From Sclerodactyla briareus (taxonomy: Eukaryota; Echinodermata; Holothuroidea; Dendrochirotida; Sclerodactylidae), in contig JAODTK010005773.1 of the NCBI GenBank assembly GCA_026419785.1, positions 62,001-126,000 of the forward strand: a DNA stretch of 64,000 nt, given 5' to 3'. A program made the translations under genes and the position numbers. Position 1 is the stretch's first letter. Each line of letters begins with the position of its first letter. A model generated the notes under the pieces. That model was not told the DNA's origin and made no database searches. It was given only the letters and a program-made list of their open reading frames with translations. This document shows positions 1 through 10,879 of this stretch, one piece after another.

Positions 1-333
1 GGTATTTTGTTCACAGCGTTCTTGTAGGTACTGCAGGATTTTGCTGAAGATCGGGGTGTCAGTGTTTTGGGCGCATAACAACCCTTGAGATTCCTCAAAC
101 GGTCTACAAAGGTACACTGAAATATCTCAACAAAGGTAGCATGCTAGAACCTCCCGAATTGGGTTATGGTATTTTTATATGTCCTCCTTCCACCCGTGAT
201 AGTTAAAAGCGAATCTGTTACATTGCCCATTGGCCTTCCAAATTGTGTGTAGCATTCTTACCATGATAGAGTAGGCTACAGAATTTGGAACCCTGTTATT
301 TTGGTATAGATCAGGGATTATTTTTGGTTATAA
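1..333. other. no gene seen
   Basis: Ordinary mixed-composition DNA upstream of the first dispersed repeat. I see no splice-bounded open frame, repeat unit or RNA gene. Confidence 0.5.
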
Positions 334-1384
334 CAGGCGATCGCCAAAAAGGGTCTCGCCTGGTTGCGCGATCGTGGTTTGTATTATTCCTACACAGACA
401 ACCAACTAGTTCGATGCGACCCTCGCAAGAAAAAATGTTACGTATTTTGTAGTCTAATCAACTTAATCAATTGGTTGGGTAAGAGCAGGTTTGCTTGTGG
501 GCGGCTTATAAACAGCGTAAAACGTCACAGGAGCTATGGTTTACGCGTTCCTCAGTGCTTTATTCTAACCTGGCTATTATATATGGATTTCAATCAAGTC
601 ATGACCATTACACACATCAGATCCAGAAAATGGTACAGACCATACCGACTGAGTTTGGCGAAAGTTTTACCAAGTTGGAAATTGGCATGAATTATGCAAT
701 TAGGCACATACAAATTGACCTCAACTGACCCCATCTGTACCTTTAGAATGATCATGATCAAAGGTGTGGATCAATTCTCCAAGTTTTGGTGGAAATCCGT
801 AACTTTCAAAAATTGGCATGAATTATGCAAATTAACACATTAAATGACCTGTCCAGTGACCCCGACTTCACGTTAAATTTCTCCGGAACCATGTAGACCA
901 CATCCACCAAGTTTCGTGAAAGATGCCGGTGAGCAAACTTGACAAATTCGCAAAAATTATGAAATTAGACACTTAATAGTCATATTATAGGCTGAAAATC
1001 CAACAGTTCATCTCCTGTCATCCATGTCCTACATGCCACTACATCACTGTAGCACATACGGTTCTTGCGTAATCTTGCTACCGAGCCTAAACAATAAATT
1101 CATAAAATAAGGTTGCTGCCCAAAATCTACTCAGATCGTGAACACCAACCCCGTACTACACACAAATTTCGTCACATAATCGTCCTCCAAGGTTTGTGGA
1201 GAACTCCGCTAACAAGAACGGGTGACACACCACACGGGGGGGGGGGCCACACACCACACGCACACACACAAACGCGCACACACACCACACACACACACAC
1301 ACGCACGCACTCACCTACCACACACACACACACGCCAAGTGACCACTAAGTCTCTTCCTGAATTTTCATTCAGCGAGACAAAAA
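334..1384 (+). mobile_element. Dispersed repeat family F1, copy a
   Basis: The left end has the palindrome GGCGATCGCC inside a small hairpin (CAGGCGA with TCGCCTG), followed by TTGCGCGATCG. The right end reads TTCATTCAGCGAGACAA, which is inverted relative to the left TCTCGCCTG. The interior carries degenerate units of about 125 bp containing AATTATGCAAATTA, then a CA-rich tract and GTCTCTTCCTGAAT. The same ends recur near 3,627-4,349 and 48,060-48,446, and right ends recur at 9,389 and 12,544. It looks like a non-autonomous DNA element. No transposase is visible and the superfamily is unknown. Confidence 0.6.
1234..1336. repeat. G-run and (CA)n microsatellite
   Basis: A run of ten G is followed by about 90 bases of imperfect CA repeats. 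It lies inside the right part of repeat F1 copy a, and the 48-kb copy has CA repeats in the same place, so the microsatellite belongs to the element. Confidence 0.9.
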
Positions 1385-1609
1385 TTAGAATTTTGTGGAA
1401 AATCAATTGGTCAACGACCTGGCACAGGATTGTCCTGTGTGGCGCAATCATAAGTTAATCAAGGAATTACTTAGTATTTTGCTTCCTGGTTTTGTATCTA
1501 ACTCCCAACAAATTCCTGTAAATCAGTGACACCCCTAAAACGTTGTTTGCGCAAATTTGAACCTCCGTATTAGAAACAGAGATCACTCGATGATTACCCA
1601 TCTCAGCAA

Positions 1610-2040
1610 ACACAAAACGTTTTGAACGTTTTCAAAATCAGTTTCATAAAATGTTTCGCCTTAATGTTTCTGAAAAAACGTTTTTTGTGTTGAGTAAGAC
1701 ATGAAGTTGTTCATAATAACAGTTTATGAAACGTTTCGAGAAAATGTTTTAGTAAAACATTTTTGTTGGATTTGATTTATGAGTACAGCGGACCAAGGAG
1801 ACGAGCAGATAATCGAACAACTCCCCCCGGACATCACTAGATCAACCTAACCTGTTTGGAGAGTAACTGTTTGTCTGCTAAAGGTTATGGAGTACATTAA
1901 AAAAAAAAATGAAAAAGTTTCCAAAACGTTTCATTGAAGGAAACGTTTGTAAAAGTTTAAAAACATTTTCCTACATCTATGGTACTCAAACAAAAAAAAT
2001 TTTCAAAAAACATTTGTGAAAATGTTTTTGAAACGTTGCT
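1610..2040. repeat. Field of short palindromes, AAACGTTT type
   Basis: More than ten occurrences of AACGTTT, GAAACGTTTC and AAAACATTTT lie in two clusters (about 1,615-1,770 and 1,910-2,040). The motifs are self-complementary or complementary to one another but irregularly spaced, so this is not a simple tandem array. There is no coding potential. A palindromic field of similar design occurs near 62.7-63.9 kb. Confidence 0.6.
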
Positions 2041-2811
2041 ATTGTGTTATGTAGGGATGAGACCCTGTTCTATTTTTCTTGCAACCCGAACAACTTGGGG
2101 CCAAAAAAAAACACTGGTAAAGGTCCCGGAGGTCAAAGGTCAACAGAGGGGTGTCAGCAGCGGAACGTGATGGCGCACTTCCAACTGGCAGACATTCGGT
2201 ATGCAATATAGCCGAAAACCATTTGTTTACCCCTAATAATACATGTGAGACCTGCATTATGTTTGAAAGTTGCCCCTTATACTGTTCGCAAATAGTCCCA
2301 AGAGATCTACCATGTAGAACCTTTCAACGGGAGCACCGCCCCTTCAAATATTTCGATTCTTGACTCCCACCTTGACCCCTTTGGGGACTTTGCCAGGCCA
2401 CCAGAAAAGATAGGTTAGCCACACCTATCACGTACCTCCGAGCCGATAATAACGTGACACACGCTTGCGTTCCTAGATATCGTGCTGAACAAGGAGAGTG
2501 TCACACACGCGCGCGCACACACAAGGGTACACATACGTACAAGCACATTTGTTGACTATAGTGTCCATGTACTCCATTAGGAGAATTAAATGTAAAGTAT
2601 GAGCTTCGGGGTATCATTTCAATTAAACCAAGCATTCTGACTGATCCACGTTTACCAGGATTCCAGACTTTGACCTCTGACCTGACCAAAAAAAACAGAA
2701 TGGATCATGTGCTCGTAATGGGAAACCACACTAAATTACCTCTTCAACTTAAGAAACTCCCACACTCGGGCCTGATCGAGGTTCGTGTCTACAATGTTGT
2801 CTACAAGAGCG
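2041..2811. other. no gene; fragment of a CA-bearing dispersed repeat
   Basis: No supported gene. Around 2,460-2,525 the sequence (GCTTGCGTT, TAGATATC, GTGTCACACACGCGC) matches the right part of the repeat at 53.49-53.55 kb, so a fragment of that family is present. The rest shows no structure I can name. Confidence 0.5.
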
Positions 2812-3312
2812 GAGATATAGTAGACGGTATCAGTGTCGGCTGCCAGCAAACAGGTCCCGGGTTTGAATTCCAGACGATCAGCACCGGGCGTTTTCCAGAA
2901 GTGGCTGTGGGTACTTGCAGTTCGACGGCGTTGTTGTTCCTGGTCTGAGGTTACTGGTCCTGCGGTGACAGTGGGCTTGGTAATTTGGGGCGGGTGGTTC
3001 GGGGCACTTGCATTAGGTATCGTCGGTCGGCGGTGAGCCGTCGCGTCGTCGAACATCTTCCGCTCTCCAGGTCTGAGAAAGGGGTCAGGTCCTGGAGTTC
3101 ACTGATCGTCCTGGAGGGGAACACGTAAAATTGCGAGGTCCCGGGAACAAGTTGGGATTGGTTACAACTCTGCCTCGATATAATCTGACCACTAGTCGAG
3201 AAGAGAAGGCGAGTTGTCGCCGGGCTCATCCACCGAATCAAAAATTCGGGTAGGTTCCACGCTGAGTCAAATTGGCTTCTGAACCCGTAGCAATCAAATC
3301 AATCAAATCAAG
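2812..3312 (+). mobile_element. tRNA-derived SINE, copy 1
   Basis: An RNA polymerase III B-box-like stretch (GGGTTTGAATTCC, near 2,859) lies about 40 bases after an A-box-like segment (GGTATCAGTGTCGG). A body of roughly 400 bp with the landmark GAGTTCACTGATCG follows, and the copy ends in an (ATCAA)n tail at 3,291-3,312. The same head, body and tail recur inverted at 5,758-6,245 and forward at 47,330-47,807. A tRNA-related head with a short-repeat tail defines a SINE. The specific tRNA parent is not clear. Confidence 0.75.
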
Positions 3313-3336
3313 TTAGGCGTCACAAACAAACCGATG

Positions 3337-3377
3337 ACGTGCCTGCATAGATTACACTGACTTCGTCACGGAATCGA
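3337..3377. mobile_element. Right-end fragment of repeat family F2
   Basis: The phrase GCATAGATTACACTGACTT and GTCACGGAATC match the right terminus of family F2 seen at 9,226-9,269 and 12,366-12,413. Only this short end is present, directly after the SINE tail. Confidence 0.45.
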
Positions 3378-3626
3378 AGAGTAGAGCGCTCGTTAATTCT
3401 TGATTCTCTGTTGATCGCTTTTTCTCCTGGAATCGTGATATAAAGTATTCAAGTATCTGCAGTAGCAAATCAGGCAGTACCTTTAGAAAAAATGAAATTG
3501 TGACTTATACAAAATTGCAAAATAAATATTTTTCCCAACTGACATGCTCAACAGAAAATATAGAACCGTCTACGAACTATGTTGTAGCAGATCATTGGCT
3601 ATCTTTTTAACGAGCCATGATAGAAA

Positions 3627-4349
3627 CAAGGCGATCGCCACCAGTTTCTCGCCTGGTTGCGCGATCATTGGTTTCTTCCATCCGTCACCATGCGAACAAT
3701 TATAATTATTTGTTTTGTTTCCAGATTATGTATGTACAGTAACAAAACATCTACTTATCAGTGGACCAATTTCAAGTTTCATAAGGATGATTCTCGCCCA
3801 TGTCTACCTAATGCGGTTTTTGTGTAAAAGTGACTAAATTGCCCTAAATTAATATTCAAATTAACACACACTTAACTTCCATTGACCCCATTTTCTCATT
3901 TTGAAATTCTCAGGACCCATGTGTACCACATTCAAATACGTTTCTGGGAATCCAACAAACTTGACTTCGCTGATTGGAAAGCAAATTCTCCACATTGAAT
4001 ACCCCCAGGTGACTGAGTCAATGTTGAACTTTTGCAGAACTGAAGGTACACCATACCCATTAAGCTTAGAAAAATCGAAGAAACCTTTGAAATTTGGAAT
4101 AAACTATTTATGGCAAACTAGACACACTAAATGACTTCCTCCATGCTATGATTGAATGTTGGAGAGTAAAGGTAAGCCATACCCAGCAGGTTTCATGGAA
4201 ATATGGCAAACTTTGGAATTATGATAAATTATGCAAATTAATCCCGTTTCGGAGAATCCTGCTAACGAGTAAATTGGGAACATACAACAAACACATACAC
4301 ACGCAAAGGATCGCTAAGTCTCTTCCTAAACTTCGTTCAGGTGAGACGA
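3627..4349 (+). mobile_element. Dispersed repeat family F1, copy b
   Basis: It starts with GGCGATCGCC and TCTCGCCTGGTTGCGCGATC and ends with GTCTCTTCCTAAAC and TTCAGGTGAGACGAA, as in copy a. Interior phrases such as CATACCCATTAAGCTT and AAATTATGCAAATTA are shared. At about 720 bp it is shorter than copy a, and the CA tract is reduced to ACACATACACACGC. Confidence 0.6.
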
Positions 4350-5271
4350 AAAGATGTCTTATTGTATACGATTAGACACTGGAGTATAGGATTCTGCGCA
4401 GAGTTCTGTAGACATCTCGCTGACCAGCAAGCGCAACATAACATATGGCGTAACATTTGCTAGAACAGTTTCAGGCCTGACTGAGTAATGCGGCCTTCTA
4501 TTCATTCAATTGCGTCCTGCTCGGAGCGGCAAGAAACCTTGGGTCACTCTGTACACAGAATTGGGTCGAGGATTCCGAACCGACCGATTGCTGTGTTTCT
4601 ACGATTTGAACCCCGAACTGGGTCTCATACCCTCATAGACTACAACGACAGTAGGCAAAGTTCCATTCTAAAAGCCTGGTATGACTGATCCGAGAACTTT
4701 ACTCTTGGGCCTCTGATACTAGCAACTCATCATACAAACGGTACAGAATCATGAGAGGAGGCATCTTCTCCAACTGCCTATCCGAGGTTGCACGAGACAG
4801 TGTCGCACGATGATGCAGGTCGAATCCTGCAGCTCTGCGGGGATTGAAACCTCGAAAAGTCTGGCTATATCGTCTGGCGGAAAGACGTTGGGGCCTTTGC
4901 ATTACGTCACAACCACAGGCAGTGCTATAATATAGTTTGCTTCAGGGCTTTCGAGGTAACTCCGAATCGCACCGGAATGGCAGCCATGTGAAAACTAAGC
5001 ACGTAGGTCCAATTGCTGTTATGTTCACAACTTTTTACTTACGTTAACCCCAACCAAATTTCTGCGCTCTACTCACTTTGATGTCAATTTGTAATACAAA
5101 GTGTGAGTTCTGAAATCTCGATTGTACCCTGGTTGGGCGAACCTTTTTGTTCCTTTTATCCCACCTAAACGAGGCGTTAGTGTAGTGTTGCGCCTCCGTG
5201 AGGAACTGAGGTAGCCTCCATCGTCAGCACTCGAAATATCAGCCACTCGCTTTCTGGAAATTTGTACTCGA
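4350..5271. other. no gene seen
   Basis: Single-copy-looking DNA. The open frames here are short (up to about 76 codons), lack family motifs and are not splice-bounded in any convincing way. Confidence 0.45.
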
Positions 5272-5616
5272 GTAAGGCGGGATTCCATACAGTGTGTATG
5301 CGAATCCGGCTGGATGTGAAAATCACATATTTTTCAAACACAGCCCATGCATATTGGTCGTTGGATTGGCTTTTTGAGGGAGATATTCCGAAGACTTCAT
5401 TGGCGGTGATTGCAGAGTATAAGCCTTGGTACATGTACTTTATTTTGCTAGTCAGTGTTGTTGGGCCTTCATTTATATTTTCTTTGTCTTCTTGGAACAT
5501 TCTCTACCTTCGCAAACTCAACATAACATATTCAGACACTATAGTCCCCGCTCAGTTCACGTAACTTGGCGATTTTCACTGGCGTACCGGACCGCATACT
5601 ATCTAAGGAATTCTAG
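5272..5616. mobile_element. MITE with imperfect TIRs, copy 1
   Basis: The left end (AAGGCGGGATTCCATA, then GTATGCGAATCC and GTGAAAATCAC) is matched in inverted orientation by the right end (CCGCATACTATC, GGAATTCTAGCCTT). The same ends flank 56,590-56,988, so this is one of two family members in the window. No transposase is seen. The superfamily is undecided because target-site duplications are not clear. Confidence 0.55.
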
Positions 5617-5757
5617 CCTTGGTCCCGTTTGCCTGTATGGGCACATTGTTCACGCGAAGTCCTACTGACTGTAGTGTCAATAACGAGGTGGCCCTGCCCC
5701 TTCCAACTCTTTCTTTTGCGAGAACAGACACACAGAGAGGCCTTTCCGCATCAACAA

Positions 5758-6245
5758 AGTTGATGATTTGATTCGATTTTGCTTACGCGGTGTCAGGAAG
5801 CCATTGCCTCATCGTGAACCCTAACCGAATTTTTGATCGTGGATGAGCACCCCCGGCGACAACTCGCTTTCTCTTCTCGAACTAGTGCTGCAGGTGATTC
5901 GAGGCAGGAGGTACACCAATCCCTGCTCCCGGACCGCATTTTACGTCCCCATCCGACGGACGAACCAGTTAACTCCAGGACCTGACCACTTTCTCAGAAC
6001 CTTGGAGGAGCGCAGATGTTCGCGCGACTGCTCACAGCCGACGACGAGCCTATTGCAAGTGCCCCCGAAACAACCTCCCGAAATTACCAACCCACTGCTC
6101 ACAGCAGACCATGAACCTAAGAACCAGGAACACGCCAGTCGAACTGCAAATACAGCCACTTCTGGAAAAACGCCCGGTGCTGATCGTCTGGAATTCGAAC
6201 CCGGGACCTGTTTCATGCAAAGTGACACTGATACCGCTCAAATAC
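5758..6245 (-). mobile_element. tRNA-derived SINE, copy 2 (inverted)
   Basis: On the minus strand it begins with GGTATCAGTGTCAC and a B-box (GGGTTCGAATTCC, complement of 6,191-6,204) and runs into the same body as copy 1, ending in an ATCAAATC tail at about 5,758-5,778. The B-box is closer to consensus than in copy 1, suggesting a younger or better-preserved copy. Confidence 0.75.
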
Positions 6246-7406
6246 TAATTCTCCCCGCCCCTGGGGGGGGGGGGGGGGGGCCCCGGAGGATGGTCCTTTG
6301 ACACACGTTGCTCAAGCACTACCGGGGGCCGTGTCTCATAACCTCTAGGACCCCTAGTCGTCGCCGAGAGTATCGGACCGGAGTGTACAGATGAGCTTCG
6401 TGGATCTTCCGACTCTTCTTGCGGGGGAACGCGCGCCGCCCACAGTAGGAACAGTTGAACTGTTATCTGCCCGGTGTGGGTTCTCGTGTTTGCTGGCAAG
6501 AGCCCCACCTTGCGAGTGAAGGATCTGTCGCAAAACGACACTGAACGTCCCTTCCTCTCCCGATGAACCCTCTTCGTTTCGTTTGAGATCGCGTAAGGTA
6601 AAGTTCACCCACAGATTCGACATTGGAAATGTTTGCTTTCTCGTGGTGCGGCCCCTCCGTTTCTTCCCAGTGCGGTCCTTCCGCGCAGCACCAAGACCGA
6701 CTCGAGGTTGTTCCAAAATTCGGAAGACCTTTCGAATTGCGAGAGAACACTGAAGAGAATGTGCATGTATTATACGGACTTCTGATACGTCCTGGCATCC
6801 AATGGTATTAGCCGACCGAAAGGAAACACTTGGTCCGACTTTGCCAGCCGATGTCTCTATCCGCGGTCATTCTCCTTGTTACGCGCCCGGGCTAAGCCGG
6901 CGGGATCTCCATATACAAATCAATGTAAAGCATGTACTTTTGAAAACCCCTGTAACAAAATACCATAATGGGATCTAAAGAAAACTCGTCCCAGGCGATA
7001 ATAAAAATTAATTTATTCCTAACAGGGGATAACTATTTCCAGATCGCAACATTCGATATCCGAGTTAGGGACTGGGAGTCAGAGGGTAGAGGCATGCCCC
7101 CCTTCGGGGCAGCTTCCCCCTCCCCCCCCCCCTCCCCCGTCGTCGGGTAATTTTTCCCATCTCCTCAGGGAGCCCGATTGGTAACTCTGCATGACCCCCG
7201 ACGAGGGCCTTTTTGCCCCCGACAGTATCTAGATTTCCAAACTTCCTTAGTGAAAAATTCTATAGTTGAATCTGAACATTTTCGGCGCGCTCCGCGCGCC
7301 CCATTTCTATCTATAGTGGTAAGCCCTATGCATCTTCCCTCCAAACGCATAAATTGCTATAAACCTCAAAGTGTTGTGTATTGAGTTTTAATATATTACA
7401 TAGTAC
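6246..7406. other. no gene; G/C runs and a GC hairpin
   Basis: It begins with a run of about 18 G (6,265-6,282) and includes a C-rich tract (7,108-7,137). Near 7,280-7,300 the palindrome GGCGCGCTCCGCGCGCC forms a strong hairpin. From 6.3 to 6.9 kb the DNA is GC- and CpG-rich with open frames of up to 120 codons on the minus strand. These lack family motifs and overlap in several frames, as expected from composition alone. Confidence 0.5.
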
Positions 7407-8292
7407 CAGTGTTGGAGTCGAGTCCAGCCAATCCGAGTTCAAGACCGAGTCCTCACCATCCGATTCAAAGGAGTCCTCACACCGAGTCGCGTCCGAGTCC
7501 CGAGTCCGAATTCACGAGTCCCTATTACAACTTGGCTTTTAGCAGAAATATATGGTTTCCAGGTCAAAAGAAGCAATTCTTTGCAGTGTAGTTGCGCATC
7601 ATCCCCCACAACATAGGGCATGCGGGTATGGTTGTAATGTTTCATTTCATCCCATACAAATTTGGGGTAACCGCCGTACCTGCTTTACAGTTTTAGTCAT
7701 CATTTGGTCGTTCTGACCAATAGCCATTTAAATGCAATTGCATACAGAGTTCCAAAACTAAAAGAATAAATGCCCTGAACAACTCATGTATATACTCCAC
7801 CTTATCCCACCTCCCACAGTTTGCAAACTCTGGGACAATAATAATTTCCCAGAAAGCAGTTACCACTTTGAAGTATTTTTTTCCATTGCATTTCAAAACA
7901 TCAACATATCCATCTTTATCGACAGCGTTCATAGTGTATTACTTCATACGCGATGCCACCTATAAACAAGCCATTCCGACAAACGCAGTTAGTCAATGAA
8001 ATGCACTATTGGCTATACTTTCAGATTTGATTTGATTGAATTCTGGAGACATTAACAACAAAACAGTACATCGCATCTATGATTGTTAATGTCGATGTCA
8101 AATTTCTTTCTTCCTGAGTTTAACACATACGTTCGGATTTCCCTGTGTAATTTTCTCTGAGAGCGGTCTTGAAACCTTGGACATCTCGGAACCGAGTCCC
8201 AACAGCCGATCCGAATCGCAATAACGGTCCGAGGACCGAGTCCGTAAAAATGGGTCCTCGAGACCGCGACCGGACTCGAGTCCCTCACACTG
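7407..8292. mobile_element. hAT-like non-autonomous element
   Basis: The left end is CAGTGTTGGAGTCGAGTCC and the right end is GGACTCGAGTCC followed by CTCACACTG, so the tips are CAGTG and CACTG in inverted orientation, as in hAT transposons. Both subterminal zones are packed with GAGTCC/CGAGTC repeats (7,414-7,525 and 8,180-8,285). The flanks CATAGTAC (left) and ATGAGGTAC (right) resemble an 8-bp target duplication but are not identical. No hAT transposase is present. Confidence 0.6.
7693..7932 (-). CDS. Hypothetical 79-codon ORF inside the hAT-like element
   Basis: This ORF is complete from ATG to TAA on the minus strand and lies wholly within the hAT-like TIRs. The composition is protein-like, with mixed charged and hydrophobic residues: an N-terminal MNAVDKDGYVDVL, a central WEIIIVPEFANCGRWDKVEY and an amphipathic ELFRAFILLVLELCMQL segment. 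I do not recognise a family, and the CxxC/BED or RNase H motifs of hAT transposases are absent. It could be part of a captured host exon, a transposase remnant or chance. A codon-substitution test on other copies of the element would decide. Confidence 0.3.
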   Translation of the reverse strand: MNAVDKDGYVDVLKCNGKKYFKVVTAFWEIIIVPEFANCGRWDKVEYIHELFRAFILLVLELCMQLHLNGYWSERPNDD

Positions 8293-8489
8293 ATGAGGTA
8301 CGGTAAAAATAAAACAACTGAGGGACATCCCGGCATTGCAGGAGCTCCTCATCAGCCGAAATTAATATGTCCAACATGAGTTTGTCCCTAAAAATTCACT
8401 TCAGGAATTGTTCCTAGCATAACTATGCTGGGGAAGGAAAAAGAAGCAACTTATACCATGAATACCCCAGTGACTTGAGTCTGTTAAAG

Positions 8490-9389
8490 TGATTTTTTGG
8501 GGGGTGGGGACTGAAGGTAGACCATACCCATTAAGCTTCATGATAATCGACAAACCTAAAAATTACGCAATGAATTATGCAATTTGGACACGTTGAAGTT
8601 TTTTGACCTTCAGTAAGCCTGCTGAAGGTAGACCATATGCACTGAGTTTCGTGAAATCCGACCAAAACTTTGAAATTCGCATGAATTAAGCAAATTGGAC
8701 GACTTGTTGGGCGATTTTACGCATGAAATCTTAATCAGTTCATCTACCCTTATCCGGCACCGCCACTTATATGCCGAACCAATCACCATAGCACATCGTT
8801 TCCTCCGTAATCTTGCCCTACGAGCATGAACAATAAATACATCAAATAGGCTAGCTACCCTACTTAATTGTGCCTTTTGTGGCCAAAATCTAATCAACCG
8901 TGTTCACCCAGCCCCGATACTACATACAAAATTTAATACCGAAAGCCAAAAGGCTAGTGATTCCTTGACCTTCCTGAACAACGCTATAGCCACACAATGA
9001 CAAATTGGATACTTGTCCAACGCACCCAACAAAGGTTCCTGTACTCGTTATAAAGCTACACCATCTGAGTTTTGTTCAAGGTTTTCAAATAGGTCTAGCC
9101 TACAACCTGGGGAACACACTACCAGTCTAGCTTCATCCATCCAATTAGAGTCGAGTTATCATGTTTACAGTCAGGTCGTCACATACACACACACATATAC
9201 ATCCCCGCACACAACACAACTGCATGACTACATAGATTCCTCCGACTTCGTCAAGGAATAAAAAATCGGTCCTATTTCCGGATAAATCCTGCTAACGAGA
9301 AAGCGATACACACGCATACCCACGCACACATACCACACACTAACAAGTGATCGCTAAGTCTCTTCCTGATCTTTGTTCATGCGAGACAA
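8490..9389 (+). mobile_element. Dispersed repeat F1 copy c, interrupted by F2
   Basis: F1 interior phrases (CATACCCATTAAGCTTCAT, AATTATGCAATT, AATAAATACATCAAATA) run from about 8,490 to 8,940. They then break for the F2 insertion and resume with CTGCTAACGAGAAAGCG, a CA tract and the F1 right end TTCATGCGAGACAA. The GGCGATCGCC left tip was not found, so the copy is 5'-truncated or diverged. Confidence 0.5.
8941..9269 (+). mobile_element. Repeat family F2 nested in F1
   Basis: It begins GAAAGCCAAAAGGCTAGTG followed by ATTCCTTGAC and ends with GTCAAGGAATAAAAAATCGG. The two tips share the inverted word ATTCCTTGAC/GTCAAGGAAT. It interrupts F1 at a point where the 48-kb F1 copy is continuous, so it is a younger insertion. 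It is about 330 bp here, and longer relatives lie at 30.6-31.6 and 60.6-61.8 kb. Confidence 0.6.
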
Positions 9390-9751
9390 AACTGGTTGAG
9401 AGCACGCGAGCATAACGTGTGCCTTCGGTCAACCCTTGGTCGGTGCGCTTACAACTTAGATTCCAACAACACTTGACGTACCGACACTCCGTACCGATCT
9501 AATTAAAGTTGACCATTAGCCATATTTAGGCAGCCGTTGGTCTGATGTTCGTCAAACTTGTTAGTGACATCCTGTGGGGGAGTGCCAACAAGTATTTCGG
9601 TATTCATAAGAAGCGGCCGTCCCAAATAGTTTTTCCTGAAAAGAATCTTATGACACAATAGCGGAGATTGAAGGTATGTTCCATTCCTCAGGTGGTGGGA
9701 GCCCCGGAGAGCAGACGGTCCCCCTATTGATGTTCGTGCTGCTTAATTATA

Positions 9752-10348
9752 TCCCCGCCACTGGGGATATTCTTGGATGGTTTTGGTGTGTAGCCGCCGC
9801 TGTCCCAGCTCCGCCGCCGCCAGAATCTTTAGGCGTTAGCGCCGATAAATCTCTAACATTCATCCTGATTGATCTGAAACTTAGAACACATGCCACCCTT
9901 GTGAAATCTCGAATAATTCGAAATGGCATCACTGCAATGCTGGTGCCGCTAATTTGGCGCTAAAATGTTTCAAGTTCTCGGTTTGAACGAAACCTGTGGG
10001 TAGGGACTATATTGATTCCGAAAATGTGGCGGTAATTTCAAGGTCGTCGCAGGTCAAATTTGCATACTTTATGCGATTTTCCAAACTTCGTCATTTTTGA
10101 CAGAAATTGTGGATGGGTCCTACATTCGTTCCTGACAAAGTTTAAAGGTCTTTCAAGCCATGTGGTTCAAATTGCATAATGTAATTTGTAACGACCACTT
10201 GCATTACAACAAAACTTTGTAGATGACGCTATCTTGGTTTTCTGACCAAAATGGAGTTCTTCATGTGGTGTTAGCTACTTCTTCCCAATGATTACTCAAA
10301 AGCTGGGCATCCTACAGCGTGGGCAGTTCACCAGCCCGACCATTCTAG
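9752..10348 (+). mobile_element. Short non-autonomous Helitron A, copy 1
   Basis: The 5' end is TCCCCGCCACTGGGGATATTC, preceded by A and forming a hairpin with the preceding TATA. A GC-rich CCGCCGCCG zone and TTTAGGCGTTAGCGC follow. The 3' end has a hairpin (GTGGGC with GCCCGAC) followed by CATTCTAG and then T. A 5' TC, a 3' hairpin and CTAG between host A and T are Helitron hallmarks. There is no Rep/helicase. At 597 bp it is a non-autonomous member. The same 5' region opens the much larger elements at 35.4 and 39.8 kb. Confidence 0.65.
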
Positions 10349-10879
10349 TTATTTTTTTTTTTATCATGGACGGGCCTAGACACAAAATTATAAAATCCTA
10401 ATCGCGCCAACATCTGTGGAGGTCCAATTTTTCTCATCAACATTCATGATCAGTAAATTGCAGAAACATGTGCTGTAAATGAGGCACCAGAAGCTGCTAG
10501 ATATAGTAAGAGATGGCATTGCTTTGTGGTTCTTTGTATTATGCACAAAGGGGGAGGGGTATAGGTGTTGCTGTGTAAAGGAAACACGATAATTACATTG
10601 TGATGTGAAGTGTTTGCTCCAGATAACCATCAGCTGTCATCCAGTTTCGCGTCGCGTACACTTCCAGTGGTTGGACGGTTCATGACGGTAGTACTACACT
10701 AGGCGATCCACCTAATTACTCTCAGTTGGTGGAATGTGGAATATCTGCAAAATACCATGTCATCATTTCTGCAACGGCGCCAAGTCCTTTTTGCACCATG
10801 CCCCCCCCCCCCCACCCCCTCCCCGGCGCCACCTTGGTAGTAGTATAGTCCTCCGCTATCTTAACAACACAAACAACCC
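10349..10879. other. no gene; flank shared by both duplication units
   Basis: This AT-rich flank of Helitron A (T-run, then a stretch with GGAAACACGATAATTACATTG) is matched at 13,541-14,090 in the second unit. A C-run at 10,801-10,812 precedes the minisatellite. No coding signal is seen. Confidence 0.5.

Noticed and set aside
5843..6301. 152-codon plus-strand ORF
   Set aside because: It lies antisense across SINE copy 2, and its C-terminus is a translated G-run.
6245..6798. Overlapping minus-strand ORFs of 98-120 codons
   Set aside because: The stretch is GC- and CpG-rich and three frames are open at once, as expected from few stop codons. There is no motif or splice signal.
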